A DNA stretch of 64,000 nt from Agitococcus lubricus (GCF_003051055.1 NZ_QAON01000011.1:1-64000), one strand, 5' to 3'. Positions 48,648 to 58,986 are shown, numbered from the stretch's first letter. Program-made: numbers and translations. Notes: a model not told the origin generated them from the sequence alone.

Positions 48648-49100
48648 TTATTCTTGGTGGGTTATATGAAAATACTGCGCCCTCACAAAACTCCTTTCAT
48701 AATAAGCCATAGACAGTTGATGTAGTTGCTGATCTATTGCCACAAGTGACGCCCCTTCTTTAAGACTAAATCCACACTCCTTGAAGTCAATACGGCATTT
48801 ATCCTGAAAACGGATTAAATTATATACACAGCGCCATAAATCTCGACTTTTTTGTGGAATTTGATAACGCTCAATAGATTGAAAGATTTTACGAGGGTCG
48901 TAAATCCTTACAAATTGTGGCAGAATTATATGCAGATGCTCGTCTAATCGGTACCAAATCACCTGTTTTTGCTCATTACTGTAACGATTCCAATCAATGA
49001 CTTCATGTACAAAACGCATGCAGCCACGGCAAACGCTATCGCCAAAGACCGTAGAGCATAGACCGATACAGGGTGTAGAAACAGATGTAGAAAATGTCAT
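48648..49100 (-). CDS. DUF1289 family protein, extended
   Basis: A 150-aa protein whose N-terminus has the DUF1289 cysteine pattern (CIGLCSTVFGDSVCRGCMRFVHEVIDW), presumably binding a metal or Fe-S cluster. DUF1289 proteins are usually 60-90 aa; the remaining 95 residues here (VRIYDPRKIFQSIERYQIPQ and so on) match no family I recognise. The protein is likely cytoplasmic. Function unknown. Confidence 0.85.
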   Translation of the reverse strand: MTFSTSVSTPCIGLCSTVFGDSVCRGCMRFVHEVIDWNRYSNEQKQVIWYRLDEHLHIILPQFVRIYDPRKIFQSIERYQIPQKSRDLWRCVYNLIRFQDKCRIDFKECGFSLKEGASLVAIDQQLHQLSMAYYERSFVRAQYFHITHQE

Positions 49101-49301
49101 ATGGGGTTAGTCAGTCGCTTAGTGAGTCACACGTTACACTATTATCGGATGGCCACATGAAGTCAATACGATACCCATATATCAGCATTGGATTATCATA
49201 CTTTTGCCATCTATATGATATTGAGTATTTGGTATAATCCTTTGTAAAGGGCTGACGGGCTGTAAGCGCTAAGCCAATGTTTAATGTAAAAGGTTATATT
49301 T

Positions 49302-50189
49302 ATGGATGTGATTGTTATTGCTGCATTGTACCAATTTAAAGTGGTTGATGATGCACCTATGTTGCAAGCATCACTCAAACAGTTTTGTCGAGAACAAGCT
49401 ATTTTAGGTACCTTAATCGTTGCACCTGAAGGGATAAATGGTACGGTATCTGGAAGTCGTCAGGCGATTGATAGCTTACAACAGTTTCTCGTTGCACAAG
49501 GGTTTGACCGTATGGAGTACAAAGAATCCTTTGCACCAGAGCACACGTTTAAAAAAATGAAGGTGAAGCTCAAAAAAGAAATTGTGACCTTAGGCGTCGA
49601 AGTGAATCCTCGTGAGCAAGTAGGCACTTATTTAGAGCCTGAGCAATGGCATGATTTTATTCAACAACCTGATGTTTTAATTATTGATACCCGTAATGAC
49701 TATGAATTTATGACGGGTACTTTTGAAGGCGCGATTGACCCTCAAACGAAGAGTTTTGGTGAGTTTCCAGAATACGTTGCTACTCAGTTAAAAGACGCTA
49801 AAGATAAAAAGATTGCCATGTTTTGTACAGGTGGCATTCGTTGTGAAAAGTCTACCAGTTATTTATTGCAAGAGGGATTCAATCAGGTCTTTCATCTTAA
49901 AGGTGGGATTTTGAATTATTTAGCGCATATTCCTCCTGAACAAAGTTTATGGAAGGGAGAATGTTTTGTTTTTGATAAACGGGTCGGTGTGAGTCATGGT
50001 GTAGATTTGGGGCGTACACGGATGTGTTTTGGCTGCGGTCATCCACTGATGGCAGGTGATGAATTAGATAGCCACTATGAGGAAGGCGTGAGCTGTAAAT
50101 ATTGTTTTGATAAAACCTCAGAACAACAAAAAGCACGTTTTCGTATGCGGCAAAGTCAAAAAAATAAGGCGCAAACAGCAAACAGCTAA
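49302..50189 (+). CDS. trhO: tRNA uridine(34) hydroxylase (rhodanese-type)
   Basis: A 295-aa protein of the YceA/TrhO family. An N-terminal acylphosphatase-like domain (LGTLIVAPEGINGTVSGSR) precedes a rhodanese domain with catalytic Cys175 in FCTGGIRCEKST, and a C-terminal zinc-like CFGCGHPL-CKYC. TrhO makes ho5U34 in some tRNAs in an oxygen-dependent, prephenate-independent way. The length fits the shorter group (E. coli YceA 350). A weak AAAGG site precedes the ATG. Confidence 0.95.
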   Translation: MDVIVIAALYQFKVVDDAPMLQASLKQFCREQAILGTLIVAPEGINGTVSGSRQAIDSLQQFLVAQGFDRMEYKESFAPEHTFKKMKVKLKKEIVTLGVEVNPREQVGTYLEPEQWHDFIQQPDVLIIDTRNDYEFMTGTFEGAIDPQTKSFGEFPEYVATQLKDAKDKKIAMFCTGGIRCEKSTSYLLQEGFNQVFHLKGGILNYLAHIPPEQSLWKGECFVFDKRVGVSHGVDLGRTRMCFGCGHPLMAGDELDSHYEEGVSCKYCFDKTSEQQKARFRMRQSQKNKAQTANS

Positions 50190-50250
50190 TTTACTTGATA
50201 AGAGACTGCATGAAGACAGTCTCTTATATGCAATAGCTTAACAGCTCTGT

Positions 50251-50799
50251 TTAATGTGGGGTTTGAGGAGCATGAAAAAATAAATAGAGTTCGGTCAGCA
50301 CTTCTGGAATTTCACGTGCAAGTTGCTGCAACAATTTCCGATTACGTCGAATTTTATTGAGCTCGTCATCTTCGACTAAGCCACTAATAGTCACTATCGG
50401 CAATGTGAGTTCGATAATCGTATCTTCATGTTGCGCATACCAAGCCTCTTCGTTACTTAACATACCTTCCATAAAGCCGATACACCAATCGGTCAGGTCG
50501 TTTTCTTCTTGCTCAACCATCAGCTCACAAGGTGGGCGTACCGTTTCTTCATGGTATAACAACGCATGAATGCTTTTTTGCCATGCAAGTAAATCGGGAA
50601 CAATGTCAGTGGCCACTTCGCCTTCAAACAATACATCCAGCCACGTATGTTGCGCTACAGTTGGCCCCACAGTGATTGCGCACAAAAAACCATGCGTGCC
50701 ACAAAAATTTAGCCCATGCTCATTATCTTCACTATCGAGATAATCTTCGAGTTGATTTAATGTCTGTTCAGACAATGCGTAACGTTCATGCATTTCCAT
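50251..50799 (-). CDS. UPF0149 (YecA/YgfB) family protein
   Basis: A 182-aa protein with the UPF0149 fold pattern: LSEQTLNQLEDYLDSEDNEHGLNFCGTHGFLCAITVGP and FMEGMLSNEEAW. It lacks the C-terminal SecA-like metal-binding tail of YecA, and so is more like YgfB. Function is unclear in most hosts. The start could be the second ATG (MHERYA). A short MITE-like repeat lies immediately upstream. Confidence 0.85.
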   Translation of the reverse strand: MEMHERYALSEQTLNQLEDYLDSEDNEHGLNFCGTHGFLCAITVGPTVAQHTWLDVLFEGEVATDIVPDLLAWQKSIHALLYHEETVRPPCELMVEQEENDLTDWCIGFMEGMLSNEEAWYAQHEDTIIELTLPIVTISGLVEDDELNKIRRNRKLLQQLAREIPEVLTELYLFFHAPQTPH

Positions 50800-50815
50800 T
50801 CGCTCTCAGCAAATA

Positions 50816-50872
50816 TAGGAGCTGCTGATATTTTGCGTGTTCGCAACCACATCAAAACGTCAACAGACTCTA
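50816..50872. repeat. MITE-like element, minimal form
   Basis: A 57-bp copy that keeps only the two ends of the family: TAGGAGCTGCTGATATTTTG at the left and CAAAACGTCAACAGACTCTA at the right. Its left part matches the reversed right end of the long copies (TTTTGCGTGT) and its right part the reversed left end (GCAACCACATCAAAACG), so it is an internal-deletion derivative in the opposite orientation. Confidence 0.65.
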
Positions 50873-50882
50873 GGTATCAAAA

Positions 50883-50917
50883 AATAAAAAAGCCTCTAAC
50901 AAGGGTAGAGGCTTTTA
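50883..50917 (-). terminator. Intrinsic terminator of pbpG
   Basis: On the minus strand AGCCTCT pairs with AGAGGCT (50891-50897 and 50907-50913) around a 9-nt loop and is followed by a T-run (AAAAA at 50886-50890 on +). Confidence 0.85.
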
Positions 50918-50936
50918 TGTGTAAAGGCGAGATTAA

Positions 50937-52190
50937 TTATTGGACGGGTACGTTTTCTAGCCACTTTTTCACACGTTGCGCATCACCAATACGTGTGTAT
51001 TTACCCCAAGAGTCCATTAAGACAATCACAACAGGCGTGGTTTTGATTTTGGCTTGCATGACTAAGCATTTGCCAGCTTCATTGATATATCCTGTTTTAG
51101 AGACACCAATTTGCCAATCAGGATTCTTAACCAAAGAATTGGTATTATGAAACTGCTGAACGCGGTCGCGAATAGCAACAGCATGTTCAGAAGTAGTCGA
51201 AAAACGACGGATTAACGGATAACTGTGCGCAGCTTTTACCATGGCTACTAAATCTTTAGGAGAGGCCATATTGCTACTACTTAAACCTGTACCATCATAA
51301 AAGTGCGTATTTTTCATGCCAATAGCATTTGCTTTACGATTCATTGCCGCAATCGCCGCCGCAGTGCCACCAGGGTAACTACGGGCTAAGGCAGAAGCCG
51401 CACGGTTTTCTGAAGACATTAAAGCCAACAACATCAGTTCTGCACGCGATAAAACGGTACCCACACTCAAGCGTGAGGTGGTATTTTTTAAGCGGTCAAT
51501 GTCTTCTTCGCTAATGGTAATAGGTTCGTCTAAGGGCAGGTGTGCATCTAATACGACCATGACAGTCATTAACTTCGTAATAGAGGCAATTGGCATCGAT
51601 TGTTCGGTATTCTTGGAGTAAAGCACTTCGCCTGTTTCGGCATTCATGACTAAAGCCGCTCTAGACTCCACATTTAACGCACTCACCGCATTAGGGGTTT
51701 GTTGAATGACATTCGCTTTGGGGACATTAGCAACTGCAGGAGCAGATGCAATGGCAGTAGCTGTAGCCGCAGATGCAATGACTACAGGTTTAGCAGCATA
51801 TTTAGCCGCTTTTGCAATTTTGCCCGTCCGAGAAACTTTGGCTAAGCGCTCGCGTGTACGTTCTTTACGTAATGCCTCACGTTCGGCTTTGCTCACACGC
51901 TTAGCAACTTTATCGGTTTTAGCAGATTTTTTTGCGATATTCGTTTTGCTTTTGCTGTTTTTAGCCAGCTCTTTTTCTTTTTTAGCTTTTTTGTCTTTAG
52001 CAGCTACTTTGGCTTTATCGGCTTTATTAGATTTTTTGTTAGCCGTTGCCTTTTTATTGGTAGCCTCTTTGACTTGCTTGACCGTTTGTTTTTCTGATTG
52101 CTCTTTTGCAACGGCGTGGCTCACAGGAGTTAAGGCCAGCATTAAACCTAACACTAAGGACGATAACAGTGCAGGGCGAACATTTATCAT
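50937..52190 (-). CDS. pbpG: D-alanyl-D-alanine endopeptidase (PBP7/8 type)
   Basis: A 417-aa secreted S11 peptidase. The signal peptide (MINVRPALLSSLVLGLMLALTPVSHA) leads to about 100 residues rich in Lys and Ala (for instance KANKKSNKADKAKVAAKD), and then the peptidase domain with SxxK (SITK), SxN (SEN in LMSSENRA) and KTG (KTGYINEAGK). PBP7 cuts peptide cross-links in peptidoglycan. E. coli PbpG has 313 aa; the basic linker explains the extra length and may bind the wall or polyanions. I chose the ATG at 52190; a longer frame to 52337 lacks support and breaks the signal peptide. Confidence 0.9.
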   Translation of the reverse strand: MINVRPALLSSLVLGLMLALTPVSHAVAKEQSEKQTVKQVKEATNKKATANKKSNKADKAKVAAKDKKAKKEKELAKNSKSKTNIAKKSAKTDKVAKRVSKAEREALRKERTRERLAKVSRTGKIAKAAKYAAKPVVIASAATATAIASAPAVANVPKANVIQQTPNAVSALNVESRAALVMNAETGEVLYSKNTEQSMPIASITKLMTVMVVLDAHLPLDEPITISEEDIDRLKNTTSRLSVGTVLSRAELMLLALMSSENRAASALARSYPGGTAAAIAAMNRKANAIGMKNTHFYDGTGLSSSNMASPKDLVAMVKAAHSYPLIRRFSTTSEHAVAIRDRVQQFHNTNSLVKNPDWQIGVSKTGYINEAGKCLVMQAKIKTTPVVIVLMDSWGKYTRIGDAQRVKKWLENVPVQ

Positions 52191-52675
52191 AATAGCAACC
52201 CATTTTATAAAAAAACGAAGGGCTCGTGGCGATAGGGTAGTTGCCACCAGCTTGGTAAAGTAGAGGAAATATGACCTCTGTATAAAGCGTCCTGCTATTA
52301 ACCATTTATTGAGATGATTAGCACAATAATGCAGCATTTCTTATCATACAGATACAAAAGCGGTCACATTATTGTTAAATCCTTGAAAATAAAGCACTAG
52401 CATGGACTATTTTTATTGATATGCAAAGTCCATGACAACTCATTAGAAGATTTTGTAACAAAATGATTGTTTATATAATGAGTGTAGTTCTTATATGTGT
52501 ATTTTCAAGCCAATTTGACCCTAAAAAATACGGTTTTTTTTCTGTGCTTATTTTATAATTGTAACCTGCTTGTTGCCTATATTATAGTGTTTTTGCAATT
52601 AGATGCGTGTGCGACGCGGTCTTTTTCCATGAAAGACGCTTATTGATTGTTTTAGTTAGTGTGATGGGGTGCGTT
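52191..52675. promoter_or_regulatory. Divergent pbpG/uvrY control region
   Basis: No gene is seen in these 485 bp. They are AT-rich towards uvrY; a weak promoter there could be TTGTAA (52559-52564) and TATAGT (52583-52588) with 18 bp between. I see no clear operator. Confidence 0.3.
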
Positions 52676-53326
52676 TTGATTAAAGTCTTGCTCGTTGATG
52701 ATCACGATTTAGTCCGCATGGGCATGAATCGTATGCTGTCTGATGTAGCAGACATCAATGTGGTTGGCGAAGCAAGTAATGGCGAAGATGCTATTAAGTT
52801 GGTGAAATCCCTAAAACCCCATGTGGTTCTGATGGATGTACAAATGCCAGGTATAGGCGGTATTGAGGCGACACGTAAACTCGCACAACTCTTTCCGCAA
52901 TTAGGGATTTTGGTGGTGACAATTTGTGAAGAAGAGCCATTCCCCTCACGTATTCTCAAAGCAGGTGCTTTGGGTTATATCACCAAAGGTACCGATTTTA
53001 GAGAAATGGAAACGGCTATTCGTAGAGTTGCTTCAGGCCAGCGTTATTTGAGTGCCGATGTTGCCTCACAACTTGCAGATAATTGGTTAGAAAAAGACAA
53101 AAAAACTGAATCGCCTTTTGAGTTATTATCGGAACGAGAAATGCAAGTCGCGATGATGATTGTGAATTGCAAGAGTAGTCAAGAAATTGCCGATAGTTTA
53201 TTTGTTAGTCCCAAAACCATCAGTACCTATCGCTATCGTATTTATGAAAAATTGGCGATTGATAGCGATGTTAAGCTCACCCATTTAGCTATTCGTTTTG
53301 GTTTTGTACAAGGCGATAAAGCCTAA
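52676..53326 (+). CDS. uvrY: Response regulator UvrY/GacA
   Basis: A 217-aa two-component regulator. The receiver begins [20 protein letters not shown] with phosphoacceptor Asp in [13 protein letters not shown], and the C-terminal LuxR-type helix-turn-helix reads [43 protein letters not shown]. GacA/UvrY controls small RNAs that titrate CsrA. The gene order uvrY-uvrC-pgsA is conserved. A TTG at 52676 fits the family's N-terminus (LIKVL), while an in-frame ATG at 52664 would add four residues; both are possible. Confidence 0.93.
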   Translation: MIKVLLVDDHDLVRMGMNRMLSDVADINVVGEASNGEDAIKLVKSLKPHVVLMDVQMPGIGGIEATRKLAQLFPQLGILVVTICEEEPFPSRILKAGALGYITKGTDFREMETAIRRVASGQRYLSADVASQLADNWLEKDKKTESPFELLSEREMQVAMMIVNCKSSQEIADSLFVSPKTISTYRYRIYEKLAIDSDVKLTHLAIRFGFVQGDKA

Positions 53327-53367
53327 ACCTAGGCTATAATCGTCAAATAATTCCGCCTACTGATGTT

Positions 53368-55179
53368 ATGAATGATAAAGTATCTGCCGTATTAGCAACC
53401 TTACCCACCTTACCAGGCGTCTACAAAATGTTAGGTGAGATGGGCGATGTGTTATATGTGGGTAAGGCTAAATCACTCAAAAATCGCGTCAGTTCGTATT
53501 TCCATAAAACAATCACCCACCCAAAAACTAAAGCATTAGTCGCTAAAATCTGTGATATCGAGTTGACGATTACCAGTTCCGAAACAGAAGCCTTATTGCT
53601 AGAACAAACGCTAATTAAGACCCTCAAACCGCCTTTTAATATTTTATTACGAGATGATAAATCTTATCCTTACATTATTATTTCAGCCGATAAACCCTAT
53701 CCTCGAATTAGTTGGCAGCGTGGCAAACAAACCATCAAAGCAGGCCGTGTTTTTGGACCGTATCCCAATAGTCAAGCCGTCCACGATAGTTTGCTGTTAT
53801 TACAACGCTTGTTCCAAGTGCGACAATGTGAAGACAGTACCTTTAGAAACAGGGATAGACCGTGTTTACAGCATCAAATTAAACGCTGCCGTGCCCCTTG
53901 TGTGGGCTTAATTAGTCCCGAAGATTATCAAAAAGATATTCAAAACACGGTGCATTTTTTGGAGGGTAAAAATTCCGAATTACAACAGCGGTTGATTGCA
54001 CAAATGGAGGAGGCTTCCGCAGAATTAGCCTTCGAGGCCGCAGCGATTTATAGAGACCAGCTAGCCTCATTACGTCAAGTACAAGCACAACAAGCGGCGT
54101 ATTGTGAGCAAGGTGAAGCCGATATCTTTGCTTTAGCTATACAGGCAGGCCTAGTTTGTGTACAAGTGATGTTTGTGCGTGGTGGACGTATTTTAGGCAG
54201 TAAAAGTTATTTTCCTGAAACCACGGAAATCGAAGAAGAACGTATATTGGCCGAATTTTTGGCCAGCTTTTATTGGCAACAAGAACGTGACCTGCCACAA
54301 GAAATTATCATCAGTCACCGTTTAGAAAATGATGAAATAGAGGCTTTATTAAATGCCTTATTACAATCCTATCAGCAAAAATTAGTCTTAAAGTACCGTG
54401 TCAAAGAAGACCGCGCAGCATGGCTTTCTTTGGCGCAACTCAATGCCCAAGAAGCCTTAAAAGCGCGATTAGCCAATAAAGTACAAATTTCTGCCCGTTT
54501 ACAAGCATTGCAGCAGTTATTGGCACTGGAGTCTGTTCCGCAGCGTATAGAGTGTTTTGATATCAGTCATTCGCAAGGCGAAGCAACGGTGGCATCTTGT
54601 GTGGTGTTTGATAGTCAAGGGGCACGTAAACGCGATTATCGGCATTACTTAATTAAAGGTATTACCGCAGGTGATGATTATGCCGCGATGGAACAAGCGC
54701 TAACGCGCCGTTTTAGTAAAGTCACCGCAGACAGTCCGCTACCTGATATTTTGTTGATTGACGGGGGCAAGGGACAGTTAGCGCAGGCCAAACGTGTATT
54801 AGGTAGTTTGAATATTCAACACGTGCTCATGATGGGGGTGTCTAAAGGCGAAGGGCGAAAAGCGGGGTTAGAGACACTACATTTTACCGACCAGACCAGC
54901 ATTCAGTTAGCGCCCGACGCGATTGCTTTGCACTTAATTCAATATATCCGTGATGAAGCGCATCGTTTTGCGATTACTAAACACCGTGCTAAACGTGATA
55001 AAGCACGTAAAACCTCCCCATTAGAAGCTATTCCTGGATTAGGCGCTAAACGTCGTCGTGACTTATTAAATCATTTTGGTGGCTTACAAGGGGTATTAAC
55101 AGCCAGCGTTAAGGAGCTGGCTTCTGTGTCGGGCATCGGCACAACGCTGGCAGAAACGATTTATCAGGTCTTACACTGA
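53368..55179 (+). CDS. uvrC: Excinuclease ABC subunit C
   Basis: A 603-aa protein. The GIY-YIG nuclease domain is at the start ([29 protein letters not shown]), followed by a Cys-rich [15 protein letters not shown] segment and UVR domain ([17 protein letters not shown]). The RNase H-like nuclease domain has Asp residues in [21 protein letters not shown] and [11 protein letters not shown], and tandem helix-hairpin-helix motifs close the protein ([24 protein letters not shown]). It makes both cuts in nucleotide excision repair. Length is normal (E. coli 610). Confidence 0.97.
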   Translation: MNDKVSAVLATLPTLPGVYKMLGEMGDVLYVGKAKSLKNRVSSYFHKTITHPKTKALVAKICDIELTITSSETEALLLEQTLIKTLKPPFNILLRDDKSYPYIIISADKPYPRISWQRGKQTIKAGRVFGPYPNSQAVHDSLLLLQRLFQVRQCEDSTFRNRDRPCLQHQIKRCRAPCVGLISPEDYQKDIQNTVHFLEGKNSELQQRLIAQMEEASAELAFEAAAIYRDQLASLRQVQAQQAAYCEQGEADIFALAIQAGLVCVQVMFVRGGRILGSKSYFPETTEIEEERILAEFLASFYWQQERDLPQEIIISHRLENDEIEALLNALLQSYQQKLVLKYRVKEDRAAWLSLAQLNAQEALKARLANKVQISARLQALQQLLALESVPQRIECFDISHSQGEATVASCVVFDSQGARKRDYRHYLIKGITAGDDYAAMEQALTRRFSKVTADSPLPDILLIDGGKGQLAQAKRVLGSLNIQHVLMMGVSKGEGRKAGLETLHFTDQTSIQLAPDAIALHLIQYIRDEAHRFAITKHRAKRDKARKTSPLEAIPGLGAKRRRDLLNHFGGLQGVLTASVKELASVSGIGTTLAETIYQVLH

Positions 55180-55413
55180 CTGTACATGAGAGATAGTCGT
55201 CCCCGACGATAGACCTGAGCGCAAGCAATCGCTTGTGTAACCGCGAGGGTCTCATAGCCAATAATACCTAAATTTATCTTTTCTGATGGTGATTGTGATA
55301 CCATTCTTGTTAGACAAAAAATAAAGACAATTTGTGGTTTGGCTTTAATCTTAGAGACAGTCAGCGACAACAGAGCCCCTGTTGTATTCATGATTTGACG
55401 AGGAGCACGTTTT

Positions 55414-55977
55414 TTGGCAAATAAACACTTATGGAATATCCCCAATATCTTGACCATCATGCGTGTGTTACTCATTCCTGTTTTGGTCTTATTGGCATAT
55501 TTACCTGCCTTTCCGTGGCAACATGGTTTAACTGCGGGGGTGTTTGTCTTAGCGGCGATTACCGATTGGTTTGATGGTTATTTGGCGCGTGCCTTAAACC
55601 AAAGCTCTGCGTTTGGCCGCTTTTTAGACCCTGTTGCTGACAAATTGATGGTGGCGGCGGCTTTAGTCATTTTAGTACAAAATCAGCCTACGATTTGGGT
55701 TGTGATTCCTGCCATTGTGATTATTTCGCGTGAGATTACAATTTCGGCTTTACGTGAGTGGATGGCAGAGTTAGGCAAACGAGCAAATGTGGCTGTCTCA
55801 GCGATTGGCAAATGGAAAACAACTGCCCAAATGAGTGCGATTGCCATTTTATTGGTGCAACACCCGCTACTAGACCGTATCGGTTATGTTTTGCTGTATA
55901 TTGCGGTGATATTAACTATTTGGTCGATGTTGATTTATCTCAAAGCGGCATGGCCAGACTTAAGTAAGGCTGATTAA
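55414..55977 (+). CDS. pgsA: CDP-diacylglycerol-glycerol-3-phosphate phosphatidyltransferase
   Basis: A 187-aa membrane enzyme that makes phosphatidylglycerophosphate. The CDP-alcohol phosphotransferase motif is DWFDGYLARALNQSSAFGRFLDPVADKLM, with all required Asp and Gly residues. About five helices. The start is TTG at 55414 behind AGGAG, and the N-terminus (KHLWNIPNILTIMRVLLIP) fits the family. A 234-bp gap after uvrC probably contains its own promoter. The tRNA-Gly gene follows. Confidence 0.95.
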   Translation: MANKHLWNIPNILTIMRVLLIPVLVLLAYLPAFPWQHGLTAGVFVLAAITDWFDGYLARALNQSSAFGRFLDPVADKLMVAAALVILVQNQPTIWVVIPAIVIISREITISALREWMAELGKRANVAVSAIGKWKTTAQMSAIAILLVQHPLLDRIGYVLLYIAVILTIWSMLIYLKAAWPDLSKAD

Positions 55978-56042
55978 TTCAAGCTAAGTGATTGAAAAGT
56001 GTGCATATAATTGAGAAAAAATGCACAATTCAAAAAGGATGC

Positions 56043-56070
56043 TTGACGAACAGAAAAAAAACTCTAAAAT
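56043..56070 (+). promoter_or_regulatory. Promoter of tRNA-Gly
   Basis: TTGACG (56043-56048), 16-bp spacer and TAAAAT (56065-56070), ending 14 bp before the mature tRNA. Confidence 0.75.
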
Positions 56071-56084
56071 CGCCGTCCACGAAT

Positions 56085-56160
<76 letters not shown>

Positions 56161-56171
56161 AATTATACATC

Positions 56172-56198
56172 AAAGCCGACTTTATAGTCGGCTTTTTT
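56172..56198 (+). terminator. Terminator after tRNA-Gly
   Basis: AAGCCGACT and AGTCGGCTT form a 9-bp stem closed by TTAT, with a T-run after it. Confidence 0.88.
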
Positions 56199-56214
56199 GT
56201 TTGGCGTGCTAGTA

Positions 56215-56484
56215 TAGGGTCTGTTGACGTTTTGATTGTGGTTGCGAAAGAGACTGTTTTTTAGAGGATACGAGGCGTGAATCGCGTAGTTTGGTTATTC
56301 CAAATAAGCGATGAGCAACGAAGTAACCTCAAAAAATAGCTCTTTCCCTGTGGGTTGCGTTAAAAATTGACTCATTCTGCGTTACAAAACTTGCCAATAG
56401 AATAACTATTAGCTTCGTTTTGTGCCTTGCCTGAGTCCATTTTTATCAGCAACGCGGCTCACACGCAAAACGTCAACAGACCCT
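56215..56484. repeat. MITE-like element, long form
   Basis: A 270-bp element with perfect 15-bp ends TAGGGTCTGTTGACG and CGTCAACAGACCCTA. It aligns along its whole length with the copy at 44434-44693, including the nested AGAGACTGTTTTTTAGAGG/CCTCAAAAAATAGCTCTTT arms. Noncoding. It lies just after the tRNA-Gly terminator. About 240 bp of sequence without a gene separates it from dapA. Confidence 0.8.
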
Positions 56485-56726
56485 AGGTACCAACAATATA
56501 TTTTAGACTTCGAGTCTGATGTGGTTCGGTTATTTAGCTTTTTTGTTGTTTGATAGAGCGCATTTGCCGACCATACTTGTTTTTTAGGTGAGCCCACAGC
56601 TAAGATTATCGGCTCAATGATGACGCGCACAGACAAACACCTGATATCAACCCCTTGAGCTGGTAACTAATCAGCAAGTGATGAAGTGGCTTGTGTCATC
56701 AGTATTAACACAGTGGAGATACACGC

Positions 56727-57599
56727 ATGATTACTGGCAGTTTAGTGGCCCTTGTTACCCCAATGCAAGATAACGGTGACATAGATTGGCCAGCCCTCAA
56801 ACAATTGGTTGAGTGGCATATTGCAGAAGGAACACATGCTATTGTGGCTGTAGGTACAACAGGCGAGTCGGCTACTTTAGATGTTGATGAGCATTGTGCT
56901 GTCATTAAAGCTGTGGTTGATACCGCTGCTGGACGAATTCCTATTATTGCAGGTACGGGTGCCAACTCCACGCGTGAAGCGATTGAATTAACCAAATCGG
57001 CCAAAGAAGCGGGTGCAGATGCCTGTTTATTGGTCACGCCTTATTATAATAAACCGACACAAGAAGGCTTGTTTCAACACTACAAAGCCATCGCAGAAGC
57101 CGTAGATATTCCGCAAATTTTATACAATGTGCCAGGTCGTACAGGCGTGGATATGAGTAATGCAACAGTCGCACGTTTGGCAGGTGTCCCCAACATTGTG
57201 GGTATAAAAGATGCGACGGGTAATTTAGAACGCGGTCAAGAATTATTGACGTTGGTAGGGGATAAAATGGCTGTCTATTCGGGTGATGATGCCACCGCAT
57301 ATCGCCTGATATTGATGGGGGCTAAAGGTAATATCTCTGTGACTGCCAATGTTGCGCCTAAAGCCATGAGTGCTATTTGTGAAGCTGCGTTAGCGGGCGA
57401 TGCACAAACAGCCAATGCTCTCAATCAGCCATTAGAGGCTTTACACCGCGATTTATTTGTTGAGTCCAATCCTATCCCTGTGAAATGGGCATTATTTAGC
57501 ATGGGACGTATTGCTCAAGGTATTCGTTTGCCTCTGACCGTATTGGCTCCACAGTGCCAAGATACTGTACGTCAAGCATTAACACAGGCTGGTCTATAA
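56727..57599 (+). CDS. dapA: 4-hydroxy-tetrahydrodipicolinate synthase
   Basis: A 290-aa TIM-barrel enzyme of lysine and diaminopimelate synthesis. It condenses pyruvate with aspartate semialdehyde. Conserved residues are visible: the Thr pair in GTTGESATL, Tyr in YNVPGRTG and the Schiff-base lysine in GIKDATGN. Length and order match E. coli DapA (292). GGAG precedes the ATG. Next to it lie bamC and purC, the classic dapA-nlpB-purC group. Confidence 0.97.
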   Translation: MITGSLVALVTPMQDNGDIDWPALKQLVEWHIAEGTHAIVAVGTTGESATLDVDEHCAVIKAVVDTAAGRIPIIAGTGANSTREAIELTKSAKEAGADACLLVTPYYNKPTQEGLFQHYKAIAEAVDIPQILYNVPGRTGVDMSNATVARLAGVPNIVGIKDATGNLERGQELLTLVGDKMAVYSGDDATAYRLILMGAKGNISVTANVAPKAMSAICEAALAGDAQTANALNQPLEALHRDLFVESNPIPVKWALFSMGRIAQGIRLPLTVLAPQCQDTVRQALTQAGL

Positions 57600-57600
57600 G

Positions 57601-58209
57601 ATGCGGAATTTCCTCGTTGCAGGGATTGTCTTGACTCTAGGGGCATGTAGTCTGTTGCCAGAGACTTCGTTGGATTACCAAAAATCACCGATGTTAGCGC
57701 CTTTAGTGCTCACAGAGGGACAAACAACACGTCCTATACAACCTTTATTTGCAATTCCAGATGTCACGACTCCCGCAGAGAATGTGGCGGTTGTCACCGA
57801 AGGTAAAGGTAGAAAGCAGCATTTTGCTGCACCTCTGCCTAAACCGCTGGCGATTGCTGAAGTAAAAAATGCGGCGCCTATTAAAGACAGCCCGCTTAAA
57901 CCCATTATCGTGAAAGATGGCAACAATCACCCTGTATTACAAACAGCGGGTGATATTCGTCTAATTTGGGATGATTTAGAGCGTGTATTAACCAAAGCAA
58001 ATATCAAAATCAGTGACCGTAATCAAAGTTTGGGTTTGTATTTTGTTGAGCTAAGTGAAAAAAGTGTTAAACAACTTTATCAGCTTAAATTGACGAGAAC
58101 GAGTAATGATAATGTCATTTCTTTGCAGAAAGACGATGATACCTTGGCTGATGCAGTTGTTAGTCAGCGTCTTTTTGAAACTTTATTAACACATTGGCCA
58201 AATAACTAA
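57601..58209 (+). CDS. bamC: BamC-like outer membrane lipoprotein, short
   Basis: A 202-aa lipoprotein with lipobox LTLGACS (Cys16) and the NlpB-like N-terminal unstructured part (PETSLDYQKSPMLAPLVL...). A single C-terminal domain follows (GDIRLIWDDLERVLTKANIKISDRNQSLGLYFVEL). E. coli BamC has 344 aa with two such helix-grip domains; here only one is present. It sits one base after dapA and before purC, as nlpB does. It should belong to the Bam outer-membrane assembly complex. I am sure of the position, less of the function. Confidence 0.82.
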   Translation: MRNFLVAGIVLTLGACSLLPETSLDYQKSPMLAPLVLTEGQTTRPIQPLFAIPDVTTPAENVAVVTEGKGRKQHFAAPLPKPLAIAEVKNAAPIKDSPLKPIIVKDGNNHPVLQTAGDIRLIWDDLERVLTKANIKISDRNQSLGLYFVELSEKSVKQLYQLKLTRTSNDNVISLQKDDDTLADAVVSQRLFETLLTHWPNN

Positions 58210-58265
58210 CCGCCGACCATGAGCGAACCGCGGTGTAGAGGCATTCTTAGAGTTGAGTAGACATC

Positions 58266-58976
58266 ATGGAAAAACGTGAATTGTTATATACTGGCAAAGC
58301 AAAGTCTGTATATACCACTGATAATCCCGATTATTTAGTATTAGTCTTTCGAGACGATACCTCCGCGTTTGACGGCAAAAAAGTAGAACAATTAGCACGT
58401 AAAGGGCGCGTCAATAACACCTTTAATGCATTTATTATGGATAAATTGTCTACAGCAGGCATAGAAACACATTTTGAACGTCTCATCACACCCAATGAAG
58501 TGCTGGTTAAAAAATTAACCATGATTCCTGTAGAGTGCGTGGTGCGTAATTATGCCGCAGGCAGTTTATGTCGCCGTTTAGGGGTAACAGAAGGTTTGGA
58601 GCTCAGCCCTCCGACTTTTGAATTATTCTTAAAAAATGATGCCTTGGGTGACCCCATGATTAATGAGTCTCACGCTGTCTCCTTTGGGTGGGCAACGGAG
58701 GCGCAGTTAAGCCGTATGAAAGAATTGTCCTTTCAAGTGAATGAGGTATTAAAAGCCTTGTTTGCAGACGGTAACATGTTGTTAGTCGACTTTAAGCTCG
58801 AGTTTGGTCTCTTCCATGACCGTATCATTTTGGGTGATGAGTTTTCGCCAGATGGCTGTCGTTTGTGGGATAAAGAAACCCGTAAAAAATTAGACAAAGA
58901 CCGCTTTCGTCAAGGTTTAGGTGACGTGGTAGAAGCGTACGAAGAGGTAGGCCAGCGTTTAGGCATTCAATTCTAG
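58266..58976 (+). CDS. purC: SAICAR synthetase
   Basis: A 236-aa purine-synthesis enzyme (phosphoribosylaminoimidazole-succinocarboxamide synthase). Motifs are [50 protein letters not shown] and [30 protein letters not shown], which form the ATP- and CAIR-binding sites. Length matches the E. coli enzyme (237). Gene order with dapA and bamC is conserved. Confidence 0.97.
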   Translation: MEKRELLYTGKAKSVYTTDNPDYLVLVFRDDTSAFDGKKVEQLARKGRVNNTFNAFIMDKLSTAGIETHFERLITPNEVLVKKLTMIPVECVVRNYAAGSLCRRLGVTEGLELSPPTFELFLKNDALGDPMINESHAVSFGWATEAQLSRMKELSFQVNEVLKALFADGNMLLVDFKLEFGLFHDRIILGDEFSPDGCRLWDKETRKKLDKDRFRQGLGDVVEAYEEVGQRLGIQF

Positions 58977-58986
58977 GGAAAGTATC

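Noticed and set aside
55164-55475. Minus-strand frame of 103 codons between uvrC and pgsA
   Set aside because: It overlaps both genes, has no family and shows no codon-use support; the gap more likely holds the pgsA promoter.
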